A stretch of 64,000 nt of DNA from Chrysomallon squamiferum. Its lineage: Eukaryota > Mollusca > Gastropoda > Neomphalida > Peltospiridae. Under the pieces are notes generated by a model, which saw only the letters and a program-made list of their open reading frames with translations, was not told the origin of the DNA and made no database searches. Location of the stretch: assembly GCA_012295275.1 (NCBI GenBank), contig CM022671.1, positions 23,173,822 through 23,237,821 on the forward strand, in the 5' to 3' direction. A program made the position numbers and the translations under genes. Shown piece after piece: positions 18,765 to 33,600 of this stretch; the first letter of the stretch is position 1, and every line of letters begins with the position of its first letter.

Positions 18765-19130
18765 GCATCTCCCAAAGACGATCGCGGTTTGACAAGCTTT
18801 GGAGACGTTGTGCGTCCAATCGATATTTTCCAATTAACTTTCAGCCTATATCTGATGGCCGCTGCCAGCTTCCGTTTGGAAATCTAATTTCCCGTTTTGA
18901 CGGCAACTATTGCCCGAAGAAGAGAAAATACATCATTGTCTTCGCTTGCACCTGTCCTGCAAGCCAGAAAAGTTTCGTTAGCCTCATGAAATGTTAAAGC
19001 GAATTCGGGTCTTTTTAAAGTTTCTCTTATGGGTTTTTGCGATAAAATATTCACGTTTAATTGTGTCACTGTTTAGTGCGTGCTAACACGCGATTTCCAG
19101 TGAGGTACGGGCAGGTATTATTAGATAAAC
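18765..19130. promoter_or_regulatory. Complex island with ONECUT-like site
   Basis: CpG-containing unique sequence after a poly(T) run. AATCGATA at 18818-18825 resembles a ONECUT/Cut site, followed by CAATTAAC. A 107-codon + strand frame spans it, but its first third is poly(F) from the T tract, so I do not call a gene. Confidence 0.25.
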
Positions 19131-19723
19131 AGAGATTGTTTTTTTATATATATATATTTTTTTTTTTCTTAAAGTGTGCGCTTTGTTTTAGTTAATTTTT
19201 AAACAAGTTCAATGCGGGGAAGTTGAATAAAATATTGATAGGGTAACGGTTGGCGGTTGTTGTTTTTTTTCCCACAGATTTTGGAAATTGAAAATGAATA
19301 TTTCATTATCAAAGAAAGTTCGATTTTCAAATGCTGTTATTATGTAGTTTATTTTACTGCTACCACTATTTATGTTGCTACTACTAGTATTACTATAACT
19401 ACTACTATTACTATTACTAGTACTACTACTACTACTAGTACAACAACTACTACTATACTACTGTTACTATAACTACTACTAAGAAGAATTAGCAACTACT
19501 AATAATATGACAATCATTTTAAATGTTCACTACTATTATATTTGTTAATAAATATTACTACTTCTACTATTACTACAACAATAATTGCTGTTAATCATAA
19601 TAATAATAAATCATTTTAAAGATCACTGCAACTGTTACGTATATATACGACAGTTGTAGCTGCTAATAAATATTACTACTACTTATATTACACTAACACT
19701 ATTATTGCTGCTGTTACTACTAT

Positions 19724-19768
<45 letters not shown>

Positions 19769-21004
19769 CACCACCACCACCATTACTAAAATTACCATTT
19801 CTAATGCATATAATTATAGTATGTGTCAAATCCACTGCTGCATTTCCAGCTAATTAAACCTTTCTTGTTGTTTTCATTTACAGAAAATAAAATGGATTAA
19901 TATACGAATAAATTAGCAAATGAAACACAATAAAAATAATAATTAAAAATGAAACAGATAAATGAACACAGAAACAAACAAACAAACAAACAAACAAATA
20001 AACAAATAAATAAATAAATAAATAAATAAATAACATTAGCAGAAGAAAATAACTCACGCCAACAGCAGATTGACTAAAATAGTGATGTAAACAGCTTATA
20101 CCAGAATGCGACATTCCGATGCGGACGACAAAAATGTGATTTACTTTTTATCGATTATTTTAAACAATATCCATCTACAATTTCTTCATTATATATTTTT
20201 TTTTATTACAGCTCTCACCCTAACTCAGTCACATGTGCGCTATTGCTCAACGCCTAGAACGGAATCTGAGGCTTGAAATTCGTCAGCATCATCTCTCCTT
20301 GGGTCATTTCACGATAGAGTGACGTATGACTAGGGTACCAAAGAGAAACCTCTACGTTTTCCCCTGCGTAAACAAGACCCCTTGTTGCCTCAAGAGCATC
20401 CTACGGACAAAACTATATCACAGTGATAATGTTACTTTGTTTGTTTGTTTGTTTGTTTGTTTATTTATTTATTTATTTATTTATTTCGTTATTTATTATT
20501 TATACGTTAAACATTTCCATGTATTAAGTTGTTATTAATATCATCATCATCATTATTTTTGTTGTTGTTGTGAGTATTGCTCTTGTTATTATTAATTAAT
20601 TAATTAGTTAATATTATTTCTTTATTTGTTACTTCTGGAAGCCTTTTATATAAATTATTTGATAACTCTATCTATTGTAACTCATTAAAAGAAATACCTG
20701 TCCATGAATCTGTTATTTTGAGGCATTGACGTAAATTATTATGCTTGAATATAAGCAGATGAACACATTCAAGAAACACACATTAAGCCTTTTAATGGTA
20801 AAAATATTAGTAACCACAACAACAATAACGACAACAACACAATAATAATACCTTATCATCATAATTATAATAAAGAGATGAAGGAAGAAATTAATCCTTT
20901 CATAATAACAATCATAATGATAATGATAGTGATGATGATGATGATAATAATAACAATAATAATAATGACAATAATAATAACAATAATAATAATAATAATA
21001 ATAA

Positions 21005-21035
<31 letters not shown>

Positions 21036-21344
21036 AAAGAGAAAAAGAAGTAGAACGAGAACAACAACAATAACAACAACAACAAACAACAAAAATACTG
21101 GAAATAATAACGATCGTAACAGAACAATGAAACTAACGATGCTGATCATGACAGAGAAGAAGAAGAAGAAGAAGAAGAAGAAGAAAAAGAAAAGAAGAAG
21201 AAAAGAAGAAGAAGAAGATTAAGAAGAAGAAAAAGAAGAAAAGATTAAACAGCCAGAAAGAAAGAAAAAAGAAAAAAAACGAAAGAAAAATAGGCAGAAA
21301 GAAAGAACAAGAAAAAAAAAATAAAAGAGGTAGAAATCACCAAT
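19131..21344. other. Repeat-rich AT segment
   Basis: TAC/CAC triplets at 19714-19783, CAAA/TAAA repeats at about 19974-20032, TTTG/TTTA repeats at 20435-20486, AAT then AAG repeats at 20979-21037, GAA-rich sequence at 21155-21320. A short complex stretch lies at 20210-20420. No gene seen. Confidence 0.75.
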
Positions 21345-21640
21345 TTTCTCTTGGCTGTATTCAAAAATCTGCTCGAATCCGGTATTATCGAACACGACCG
21401 GGTCAACGCCATCGATCATAAACCCTGGCGCTTCCTTTCCCCGTTTTGATGCTCGGGGTAAATCTGCCTATCTCAGACGTCTAAATCAAGACGAACGTTG
21501 GGGGCCGTTCGAGCGTTATCTCAGTTTGGGAATCTTCTGCGCAAGGATTCGGCTGTTATAACGTCCAGCTTAGCATACAAATGGGCATTGTTTTCTCTGT
21601 TAAGCTAATAAATATGATGGGAGACCCGATATGCTGTTGC
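21345..21640. promoter_or_regulatory. Complex CpG-containing island
   Basis: About 300 bp of balanced composition with many CpGs between GAA-rich and AT-rich DNA. No frame or RNA recognised; candidate regulatory sequence by composition only. Confidence 0.25.
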
Positions 21641-21810
21641 AAATTGCATCATCAATCACCAGTTATTATGCATAGCTTTGACTCTGTTTGAGCAAGACCT
21701 CGCGAGCATGAATGAAGCATCTTTGGTGCTGTAGTTCAAGATAAATAGAGAATTAACTGAAAAATAAATAAATAAATAAACAAACAGACACACACATGTA
21801 TATATAAACA

Positions 21811-25230
<3,420 letters not shown>

Positions 25231-25525
25231 AAACCTCATAACCACAAATTTAATTTCACGTGACACGTAGACTGGTTAATTTCGAGTTCTCTGTGTGTCT
25301 GACGTAGACGCCGTCCCACGGGATGTCTGTCCGTCAACGCAGCGGGCGAGAAAGCCTCAGCCAGCGTTGCGTCATCTGCACTGGTCATTGTCTCGCTCTG
25401 AATGACAACGCCGTTATGCACGTGCCAGCGATCGGATGCGCCATTCATCGACTGGCATGCAGTCTGTTGTTTGGGATATTTTCATACGGAACATCGGAAG
25501 CGACTGACGTAACGAAGTAAAAATG
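25231..25525. promoter_or_regulatory. Complex CpG-rich island
   Basis: About 300 bp with dense CpG (for example CAACGCAGCGGGCGAG near 25334) and CACGTG motifs near 25258 and 25420. No gene recognised. Confidence 0.3.
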
Positions 25526-26525
25526 CGGTCAAAGTTAATCGCTTTTTGAATAACTCGTTTATTTTCAACTCATTGTTTCGTAAGGAAATTCCATGGGGAG
25601 ATACAGAATTTAAAAAAATTAAAATATTTGAATTAAAAAATAATAAAAAAGAAAATAGAAATAAAAATAAAAATAAAAAAAAAATAAAAATAAAAATAAA
25701 AATAAAATATTATAATAAAAACAATACATGTGCTTTTTTTTTTTTTATATATATAATCAACAATGATTGCCTGAACATCGTTTCTGAAATTGCAGATTAC
25801 CTCTGACTGCTTTGGCGATAAAACAAACCAACAAACACACACACAAACAAACAACAAAACAACCACAAAAACACCCCAACAAAACTAAATAAGCAAAAAA
25901 TCCCGAAGTCCCACCAGCAAATGAACAAACGGCAATGGTTATGGATTTCACGAACAATGGGTTAAAATATGATTTATAAACACATGGTTTTGTCTTTCGT
26001 CAGAAGCCATTTCTGTATTAACACGCTGCCAAAACGTGAATACAATTTTATATATCAGCATGGAACAGTCTTGCTATTTTAAATACGTGTTGGTTATATC
26101 TCAACATTCAGATGGCGCCACTAACATGTAATCTCATTTGTGGGTCGAATTTAGTTTTAAGATTTCAGCATTTTGTAAATATTTCAAGCAAGGACCCCTG
26201 TGGTGAAGTATATAGACTTGGCTTGTTCAGGTTTTTGTGTGTTTTGATACTGACATGTTGGAGGAATGTCTCTAGCAGAAATGTTAACTCTGAAAAAACA
26301 ACAACACAGACCACCAGAAACAAACAAACAAGCTGATAAATAAATTAATAAATTAATTGACAAACAAACAGTCAAGCAACCAACCAACCAATCAAGCAAA
26401 CTAACAAACAAACAAACAAACAAAAAAGGAAATAAACAAAGAAATAAAACAAACGAACGAACGAATGACTAAAAAAGAATAGTTAATATAAGTATTTAAT
26501 ATCTGTTATGATAGTTTAACATTCT

Positions 26526-26572
<47 letters not shown>

Positions 26573-26875
26573 TTTTCTTCTATTTTTTTAAATTTATTTA
26601 TAATGAGTTATAATATTAACAGATTTTTTTTGTTTTTAACACCGGCATTTTCAATTCCTTTGACGCTGCATTTTACAACAAAACTGATTTCTGAAGTTAT
26701 ACACATAAAACACGTTTACGCTTTAATCATCACAAGCCAGTGAGAATCGTCACAGATCATTGTTACAGTTCTCTCACATTAAACTCCAGTCTTACTCACA
26801 CAATTGGCAAGATCCTTTCAGTAATGCCTCATCTCCATCAACACGTAATCAATCTAATCTATTTTTTTTTTTTTT
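25526..26875. other. AT-rich segment with AAAT and TTTA repeats
   Basis: AAAAAT repeats at about 25656-25710, CAAA/CAAC-rich sequence at 25826-25885 and 26330-26460, TTTA repeat at 26526-26575. A moderately complex stretch (25950-26300) shows no gene. Confidence 0.7.
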
Positions 26876-26879
26876 TTTT

Positions 26880-27280
26880 GTAAATAGATGATACCTACAA
26901 TGCTTACACCATGCCACCCATGCACCCGGCACCCCCCACCGCCGGTCTCATTCCACGGAACGTCTCACGACAACTGATCGCAGCCTCGGCAACGGCGGGG
27001 TGTTTAACATGATGTTTGTGTCAGTCGCCCGAACTCGTCTCCGGTAACTAAAGTCAACACGGGTTGCGTAATGGCGCTCATGGCTCTCGAATTAGGGTAT
27101 CATTTTCATTAGTCGCGTTCGCTTCACTTGCCGTCGTTGTCGTCCGCCAAAGGAGAAATGTGCAGTGGGCATGAATTGCCGATCCGTCAAACACAGCCTA
27201 TTAGAATCCAATGAACAGATCAAGCATCACTGTTGTTGTTCCATGAAAGAGAAATCGCTGGATGCGTTAAGATGACCTTT
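26880..27280. promoter_or_regulatory. CpG-rich island; possible unidentified terminal exon
   Basis: Follows a poly(T) run ending in TAAATAG, which has the form of a splice acceptor at 26886-26887. The frame from 26888 reads DDTYNAYTMPPMHPAPPTAG at its start and stays open for about 40 residues to a TGA near 27010. I recognise no family. Downstream sequence to 27280 is complex with CpGs and CATTTTCATTAG-type homeodomain cores. Equally likely to be a non-coding regulatory island. Confidence 0.3.
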
Positions 27281-28130
<850 letters not shown>

Positions 28131-28229
28131 ACCAGTCAGACAGACAGACAGATGGTTGGATTGTAAAAACAAAAATTCAGTATATACAAATTTAATAAAC
28201 TTGGTAAACCATTATAACTGAAACTAATT

Positions 28230-28640
28230 TGTGCAGCGTGTTTGGGCTCGACGGTTTCCTGTTTCTGCGCACGTCAGTAAGAAAATGGTGGAAATCGTCT
28301 CGTAATTAAAAAGCTGCACGAAACGAAACACGGTCTACTCTTATCGTTCTATCTCAGTGACACGAGCTTTCGGGAACGTCTTAAATTCTTCCTCGGAGAA
28401 TTTTTTCCAGAACCTAACTCCAGTTTGAAAGAGCAAAATGGCGGCGGCGAGGTATAGTTTAAATCCCCGCTACACACATGATACCCAACAAAGTCCCGTT
28501 ATCCCGACGGCAAATTACCTCTGATTAGTGGTCGGCCATATTTTCCCGCCAAATTTACGCTTCCACGTCTGCCACAGACCCGAGATCGACATCAAAGGGC
28601 GGCAAATCGGCGATAAGCTTGAAGGAATTAAAAAAATCCG
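28230..28640 (+). promoter_or_regulatory. Promoter-like CpG island with YY1- and E2F-type sites
   Basis: Complex, CpG-containing. GCAAAATGGCGGCGGCGAGG at 28433-28452 resembles the YY1 initiator-type motif and contains an ATG (28438) followed by GCG codons and then a donor-like GAG|GTATAG. TTTCCCGCCAAA at 28542-28553 is a full E2F consensus. This combination is typical of housekeeping promoters in animals, but no downstream gene is recognised; the frame from the ATG ends after 28 codons if unspliced. Confidence 0.35.
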
Positions 28641-29985
28641 TCTTCAAACAAAAACTCGTGTGTGGGATTATGGGAGATGTAGGAAAGATGGGTCAGTGGA
28701 AGGGAGACGGGGAAAACTATTTGAAAACAAAACCAAAAACACGGCTAACTTCGTGTTGAAAATATTGCAAATTTTCATTTGTTTGGTGTTTTTTTTCTTC
28801 TACGTTTGTTTCTTTTCTTTCATTTTCTTCTACTTCTGTTTCTTTTCTTTCATTTTCGTCTTTAAATCTCTTTTATAATTTTTTTTTATGAAAACAGCTG
28901 TAATGTATTTTTATATCATTATACCAATATACTAATTTTTTTTTTTATAAATATTACCATCGTGTGTGTTTATAAATTTACACATATATAAAATTTAATT
29001 TTAACTGCTTTTCCTTATTCTTTTATTTTTTCCATCTTCTTTTTTTCCTAAATTTACTTTTCTAATTTTATTTAGACCTTGAAACAGGAATATCCATCTT
29101 TTATAAACAAAACAAACTCTTAGCGTATTTTGTCATGTTTTTAATATATACAGTGATTGTTTTTCGTTTACTTCGTTCTTCATTCTTCTGCTATTTTTCT
29201 CTCCTTAGTTTTAATTTTTAATGTAAAGAAAAGAAAAGAAAAAAGAGAGAAAAGAGAAAAAACAACAAAACTATGCAGCATTTTTTTTTTCTCTTACGTT
29301 ATGTTGATAAATATATCTTGTTATTTCGGGTTAGAACAGATCATTGTTCATAACTGGTGTTTAAATTTCTAAACATAAATTTAAAAAAGTTGTTTTGAAG
29401 TTGCAGAGAAGAATGTGTTAAAACCACCTAAATTTTAAAACATATAACTTCAAGTTTATAATAATTATTATTCAGATTATGAAAATAACAAGAAAAAAAA
29501 AAAAAAAAAAAAAACAAGAAAAAACAAATCCAACCAAAATCTAAAAAAATAAAAATAAAAATATAAAACACACACACACAAAAAAAAAGAAAACAAAAAA
29601 CCAACAAAAAAAGAACAAACAAAAACAAACAACAACAACAACAACTTAAATAATATTAGTAAAAAATAAATAAAAAGGAAAAAAACAGCTAGATAATTTT
29701 TACTTACATTTATATAGTATAATTTCAGTTACTGTTAAAGATTCGTGTGAAATAAAATAAAATAAAATAAAATAAAATAAAGGCATGGTGATAGCCAAGG
29801 CAACCCATCATAGATTTCCTGGTTTTTTGTTTTTTTGTAAAATTATATTACTTTTCTAACATAATTTATTATTTTGTTATTTAAAAAAATAAAATAATAA
29901 TAATAATTAAAATAAAGATAAGTATTTCCGTTTCAATGTTAGAATTCAAAGTCAAGATGAGAAATAGACCATCGTTTAACTGAAG

Positions 29986-30018
<33 letters not shown>

Positions 30019-30050
30019 ATATAACAGTGATACAATACATATCATTTCTA
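28641..30050. other. AT-rich, pyrimidine-rich segment
   Basis: TTC/TTTC-rich sequence, including a 30-bp unit present twice in tandem at about 28795-28854; poly(A) at 29492-29514 and 29985-30015; AAAAT repeats at about 29750-29780. No gene. Confidence 0.7.
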
Positions 30051-30059
30051 CTGTCGATC

Positions 30060-30270
30060 ATAACAGGCGAACAACACGTGGTGCAATACCGTTCACATCG
30101 CCCTTGGTGGTCACGTCACGTGGATTCTGTCCCACAATGCACCGCGCCTCTCCGTATCTGTCTCCGGTATGTGTCATCTCCAGACAGCGAGAAAAGAGCA
30201 GCTTTATTTAGGCGCTGCGATAGTAAATATCGAAAAACTCGTTGCATAACATTTATATAGAGCTGCAGAA
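30060..30270 (+). promoter_or_regulatory. Promoter-like island with ZNF143/Staf site
   Basis: CCCACAATGCACCGCG at 30131-30146 matches the ZNF143/Staf consensus core at every position. It lies just after TCACGTCACGTGG, which contains a CACGTG E-box. ZNF143 sites in vertebrates mark promoters of many genes, including small RNA genes. No gene start or snRNA-like sequence is recognised nearby. Confidence 0.4.
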
Positions 30271-30640
30271 AAAACCCAGTCCGTCGATAAACCAGCGATT
30301 ATTCCTCCTTAATCCTTTAACCCTTTGGCGGATTACCGTGTGGCCCGGTGTTAGCGCGTAGACTGTCACAAGCGTCGCTGTTTATGTAACAGTTAAAGAA
30401 GCGGCGGAGCGCGAAACGCGCGGTGTATGCGCGGTGTCTGCGCTCAGAAAGAGGTCATCAATCAGGAAAAAGCGAGGAGGGTTTTGAGATAGGTGGTCAG
30501 TGGGTAATGGCAGTTTAATTGAGGTGGAATCCTAATGACGCTGTAATTGCCGGTTTCTAATCGATTACAACCTCCAAGCATTAGCCAGCCCGTCCCAAAG
30601 AACAGTCCAGTGTCGTACTGTCGTCGTCAAAGATTAGGAT
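30271..30640. promoter_or_regulatory. Candidate enhancer with dimeric homeodomain site
   Basis: Complex, CpG-rich sequence containing the palindrome TAATCGATTA (30558-30567), the P2 arrangement bound by dimers of paired-class homeodomains. Further cores are TAATTGCC (30544-30551), TTTAATTGAGG (about 30514), CCTAATGACG (about 30531), ATCAATCA (about 30457, Pbx/Meis type) and TGTTTATG (about 30380, forkhead type). No reading frame of note. The enhancer role is inferred from site density. Confidence 0.4.
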
Positions 30641-31130
30641 TTGTCGAAATCTCTTTCCATATTCGTGTTAATAGTCTAACAAATACAGTTTTTTGAAAGT
30701 AATATATGCTGAGATCGACTTGAAATACCGACTCTCCTTCATATATATATGAACAGATATATATATATATTTAGCCAAGTTTGAGTATCATAAAGATTAA
30801 TATGGCTTAACCAGTAAAAGGTTGAAGGACGCCCTTTCTGGGCATCGTGTATCTCTTTCGTAAAGCCAGTAAATTTTACCATTGTGGAAAGAAAAAGACA
30901 TGACATGTACCATGTAAATTAATAGTTGAGTTTGTGGGACAGAACATTTATCATTAAGGCTTGGTCTATAAATATTTAAATGCTATTCTAAGTCTCTTTA
31001 TAATCATTCTTAATCTTTCTTGAGCTAACAGGAAAAAATATATATATAATAAATGTCTTATTATGTAAAGAAAATCGATAGAAAAGGAGAGTGAAAGATA
31101 GAATGGAGATATACGTATATATACATTTAT

Positions 31131-31134
<4 letters not shown>
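30641..31134. other. Non-coding segment
   Basis: Mixed sequence with TA runs at about 30745-30770 and 31036-31049. No gene seen. Confidence 0.65.

Positions 31135-31207
<73 letters not shown>
31135..31207. repeat. GA tract (73 bp)
   Basis: Uninterrupted AG dinucleotide preceded by a TATACA-rich lead. Confidence 0.98.
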
Positions 31208-31210
<3 letters not shown>

Positions 31211-31489
31211 CAGTCGCGGAGATACAATACAAACGAGACATAAGTTATAAGCTAACAGAAACAAGCGATAAAAACAAGTCTGTGATAATGAGGAAATTAT
31301 GCGATTGTGATTTCGTTCAGTTGCGATAAGTCTGGTAGGAGACAACATTACACTGCAATAGTGTCTCCGCTCTGTGCTCTTACATATCAGAACCACATGT
31401 AGAATTCATCCTGACACATACTTTCGCACATACCTTGCACGTTCTTGTAACTCGTCGTTAATCAGTGTTTGTATTTGCCACTGTCACGA

Positions 31490-31610
31490 GAAGGAAGGAA
31501 GAAACATTTTATTTAATGATGCACTCAACCAATTTTTAATCTACAGGTTTTTAGCGTCATGCAAGTCGTTAAAGACGATTCGCAACCATAAAGCGACGGC
31601 TTTCTAAATG
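31490..31610. mobile_element. Diverged SINE-type 3' tail (mollusc dispersed repeat)
   Basis: GGAAGGAAGAAACATTTTAT followed by TTAATGATGCACTCAACC, then a GCGTCATGCAAG block, parallels the conserved tail I know from abundant mollusc SINE-type repeats (ATTTAACGACGCACTCAACA, then a TGGCGTCAGACAT block). Only the tail is recognisable; the tRNA-like head is absent. Recalled from general knowledge, not searched. Confidence 0.45.
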
Positions 31611-31830
31611 AAATAATGATCTTCTATGGACCTCTTTGCATCTTATGACATAATCAAGAGGCACCGAATGCTGATCATGAAACTTTATGACTTTACTGCC
31701 ATTTGTTCTTTAATCTTTATACTATAACAAAATCTTAAAGCTTTTTCATGAATTAACTTTTCCCCATATTTTACTTTCTAAGATTAATTTTGTTATTGTT
31801 ATTATATTTATGATGATGATGATAATATTT

Positions 31831-31861
<31 letters not shown>

Positions 31862-32204
31862 TAATAAAAATAATAATAATAATAATAATATGAATGAGAA
31901 AAGCAAAACGAAACAAAACAGACTAAAATAAAAACTACGACGACAATAACAAATACTAAATTTTCATCACACACACACACACAAATATCAAATATGACGT
32001 GTATATGTGTGTGTGTGTATATATATATATATTAAAAATGCATTCATTCAGTAACAACGATCTGCAACAGACGGCCTGCACCAGAAAGAAAGAAAGAAAG
32101 AAAGAAGAAAAAAAAAAAACGACAACAAACTTGAAAGTTCCGGGTTTCAGGTTCAAAATACTGCAGACAACATGTGGCAGCGAGTATTTAGTAACCGATA
32201 TGAC
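31611..32204. other. AT-rich segment with AAT repeats
   Basis: AAT/GAT repeats at 31811-31890, CA then TG/TA repeats at 31969-32034 and GAAA repeats at 32084-32120. No gene. Confidence 0.7.
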
Positions 32205-32560
32205 AAGGTTATCCCACTAGACTGAAAACCGATATGAAATGTGATAGAGACGTCGTAACACTCGCAGATAGGACATTCCTGTTCGCACATTCGATACAAC
32301 TGTTATGTTTACGTTTATAACTCGACCGCGCCAGTTGTCAGTGGCCGGGGATCCGCTGGGAGGAGAGGGGGGCACAGGGCAGGAATGCGAACACGCCAGC
32401 GAGTCGATGTCTTTAAAATGTTTTCGCTGACCGTGACAAATCACCTAATGAAAATCCGATTTGTCCTTGTTTTGTAGGGACAGATTGGGGTGTGTACGGG
32501 TCAGAGTGTTCTGAACTCGGTTCTCTTAGATCCGCTGGTAATTTGTAACTGCATCTTTTA
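32205..32560. promoter_or_regulatory. Complex CpG-containing island
   Basis: Unique sequence including TTATGTTTACGTTTATAA (about 32301-32318, forkhead type) and a GC-rich stretch at 32328-32400. No gene recognised. Confidence 0.3.
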
Positions 32561-33477
32561 TTTTTTTTTATGTGTAATGTTCTCACATTAACATTAACGG
32601 TTAATTTGACGTTATCGACTTCACTGTGGAAATAACATCGTCCCCAATGCTCATTATCATTATTGCGATATCTTTGTTACCTATTTGTTTGTTTTTTCTG
32701 ACAAAGTTACCACCACAAAAACATCGTCATAACTGTCGTTGCATCGTCGTCGTTGTCATCGTCATCATCATCATCATCTTCTTCCCACTCGTAACCTATG
32801 TTATTGTTTATGAACATCCTTTCCAAACGCCCCGTAGCCTCTACCTTTTGTTTTATCTAGTGTATCATCAAACACTAATTCATTATCTTCATTATCCCAG
32901 TCATTGTAGTCGTAATTATCGTCGCATCATCGTTCTCAAACACTACAGCAGCATCGACAACGTCATTGTTATTCTTCCGATCATCCACTCAGTCTCCTAG
33001 AGAAACAAATTCTTCAACCACGCTCTTCGGAAGTCTTTGTTTGTTATTTTTAGGAAGTGAAAGCTTAATGTGTTAACAAGTATAGACTGAAAAAAAATAA
33101 AAAAAATAAAAAAATTAGAAATCCTCGTCGCGAAGAAAAACAAAACGTAGTTCATATTTCTTGAGCACAAGGAATATTGTTCAGTCTTAGAAAGGTTTCT
33201 TAAAGACACGAAGATAAAGTCTTATTGTTATCTGGTGAGTAAAAAGTATGCAAAGACTAAGAATACAGATTACCAAAAAAAAAAAATTATAAGTCATCAC
33301 TTTCATTTTTCTACAAGATAGTTAAGTTGGTGTGTTTTCCTGCTGTTGTGTTATTGCAGTGTACACGCCGATGTTAATATAAACCATTGTACTGGTTTCC
33401 AAGCTTTTTAAAGTTTAGGTAAACAATGTCAAAACGGTCTTCATTGTTCTTAAATCTTTTTATGGGATAGAAAGGAA
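32561..33477. other. Non-coding segment with CATCGTC-type triplets
   Basis: Imperfect ATC/GTC triplets at 32725-32790 and a pyrimidine-rich stretch to 33000. A 124-codon + strand frame crosses it but reads as translated low-complexity, so it is not called. Confidence 0.6.
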
Positions 33478-33600
33478 AGAGAAAAAATAATGTTTGTTTA
33501 ACGACGTTGGGTCTTACAATACGATATTGTTATGGTGTCTGGTTTAGGCAACAGTGACGAAACCATTAGCCTGTATGTGGAATGTTACTTAATATAGCCT
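33478..33600. mobile_element. Possible second SINE-type tail, strongly diverged
   Basis: AATGTTTGTTTAACGACG at 33490-33507 matches the opening of the mollusc SINE-type tail. GTTATGGTGTC and GACGAAACC follow at about the expected order. The rest has drifted, so this is a weak call. Confidence 0.3.

Noticed and set aside
32626-33000. 124-codon frame with membrane-like Ile/Val runs
   Set aside because: Ile/Val runs come from ATC/GTC triplet repeats; the flanks show no gene structure.
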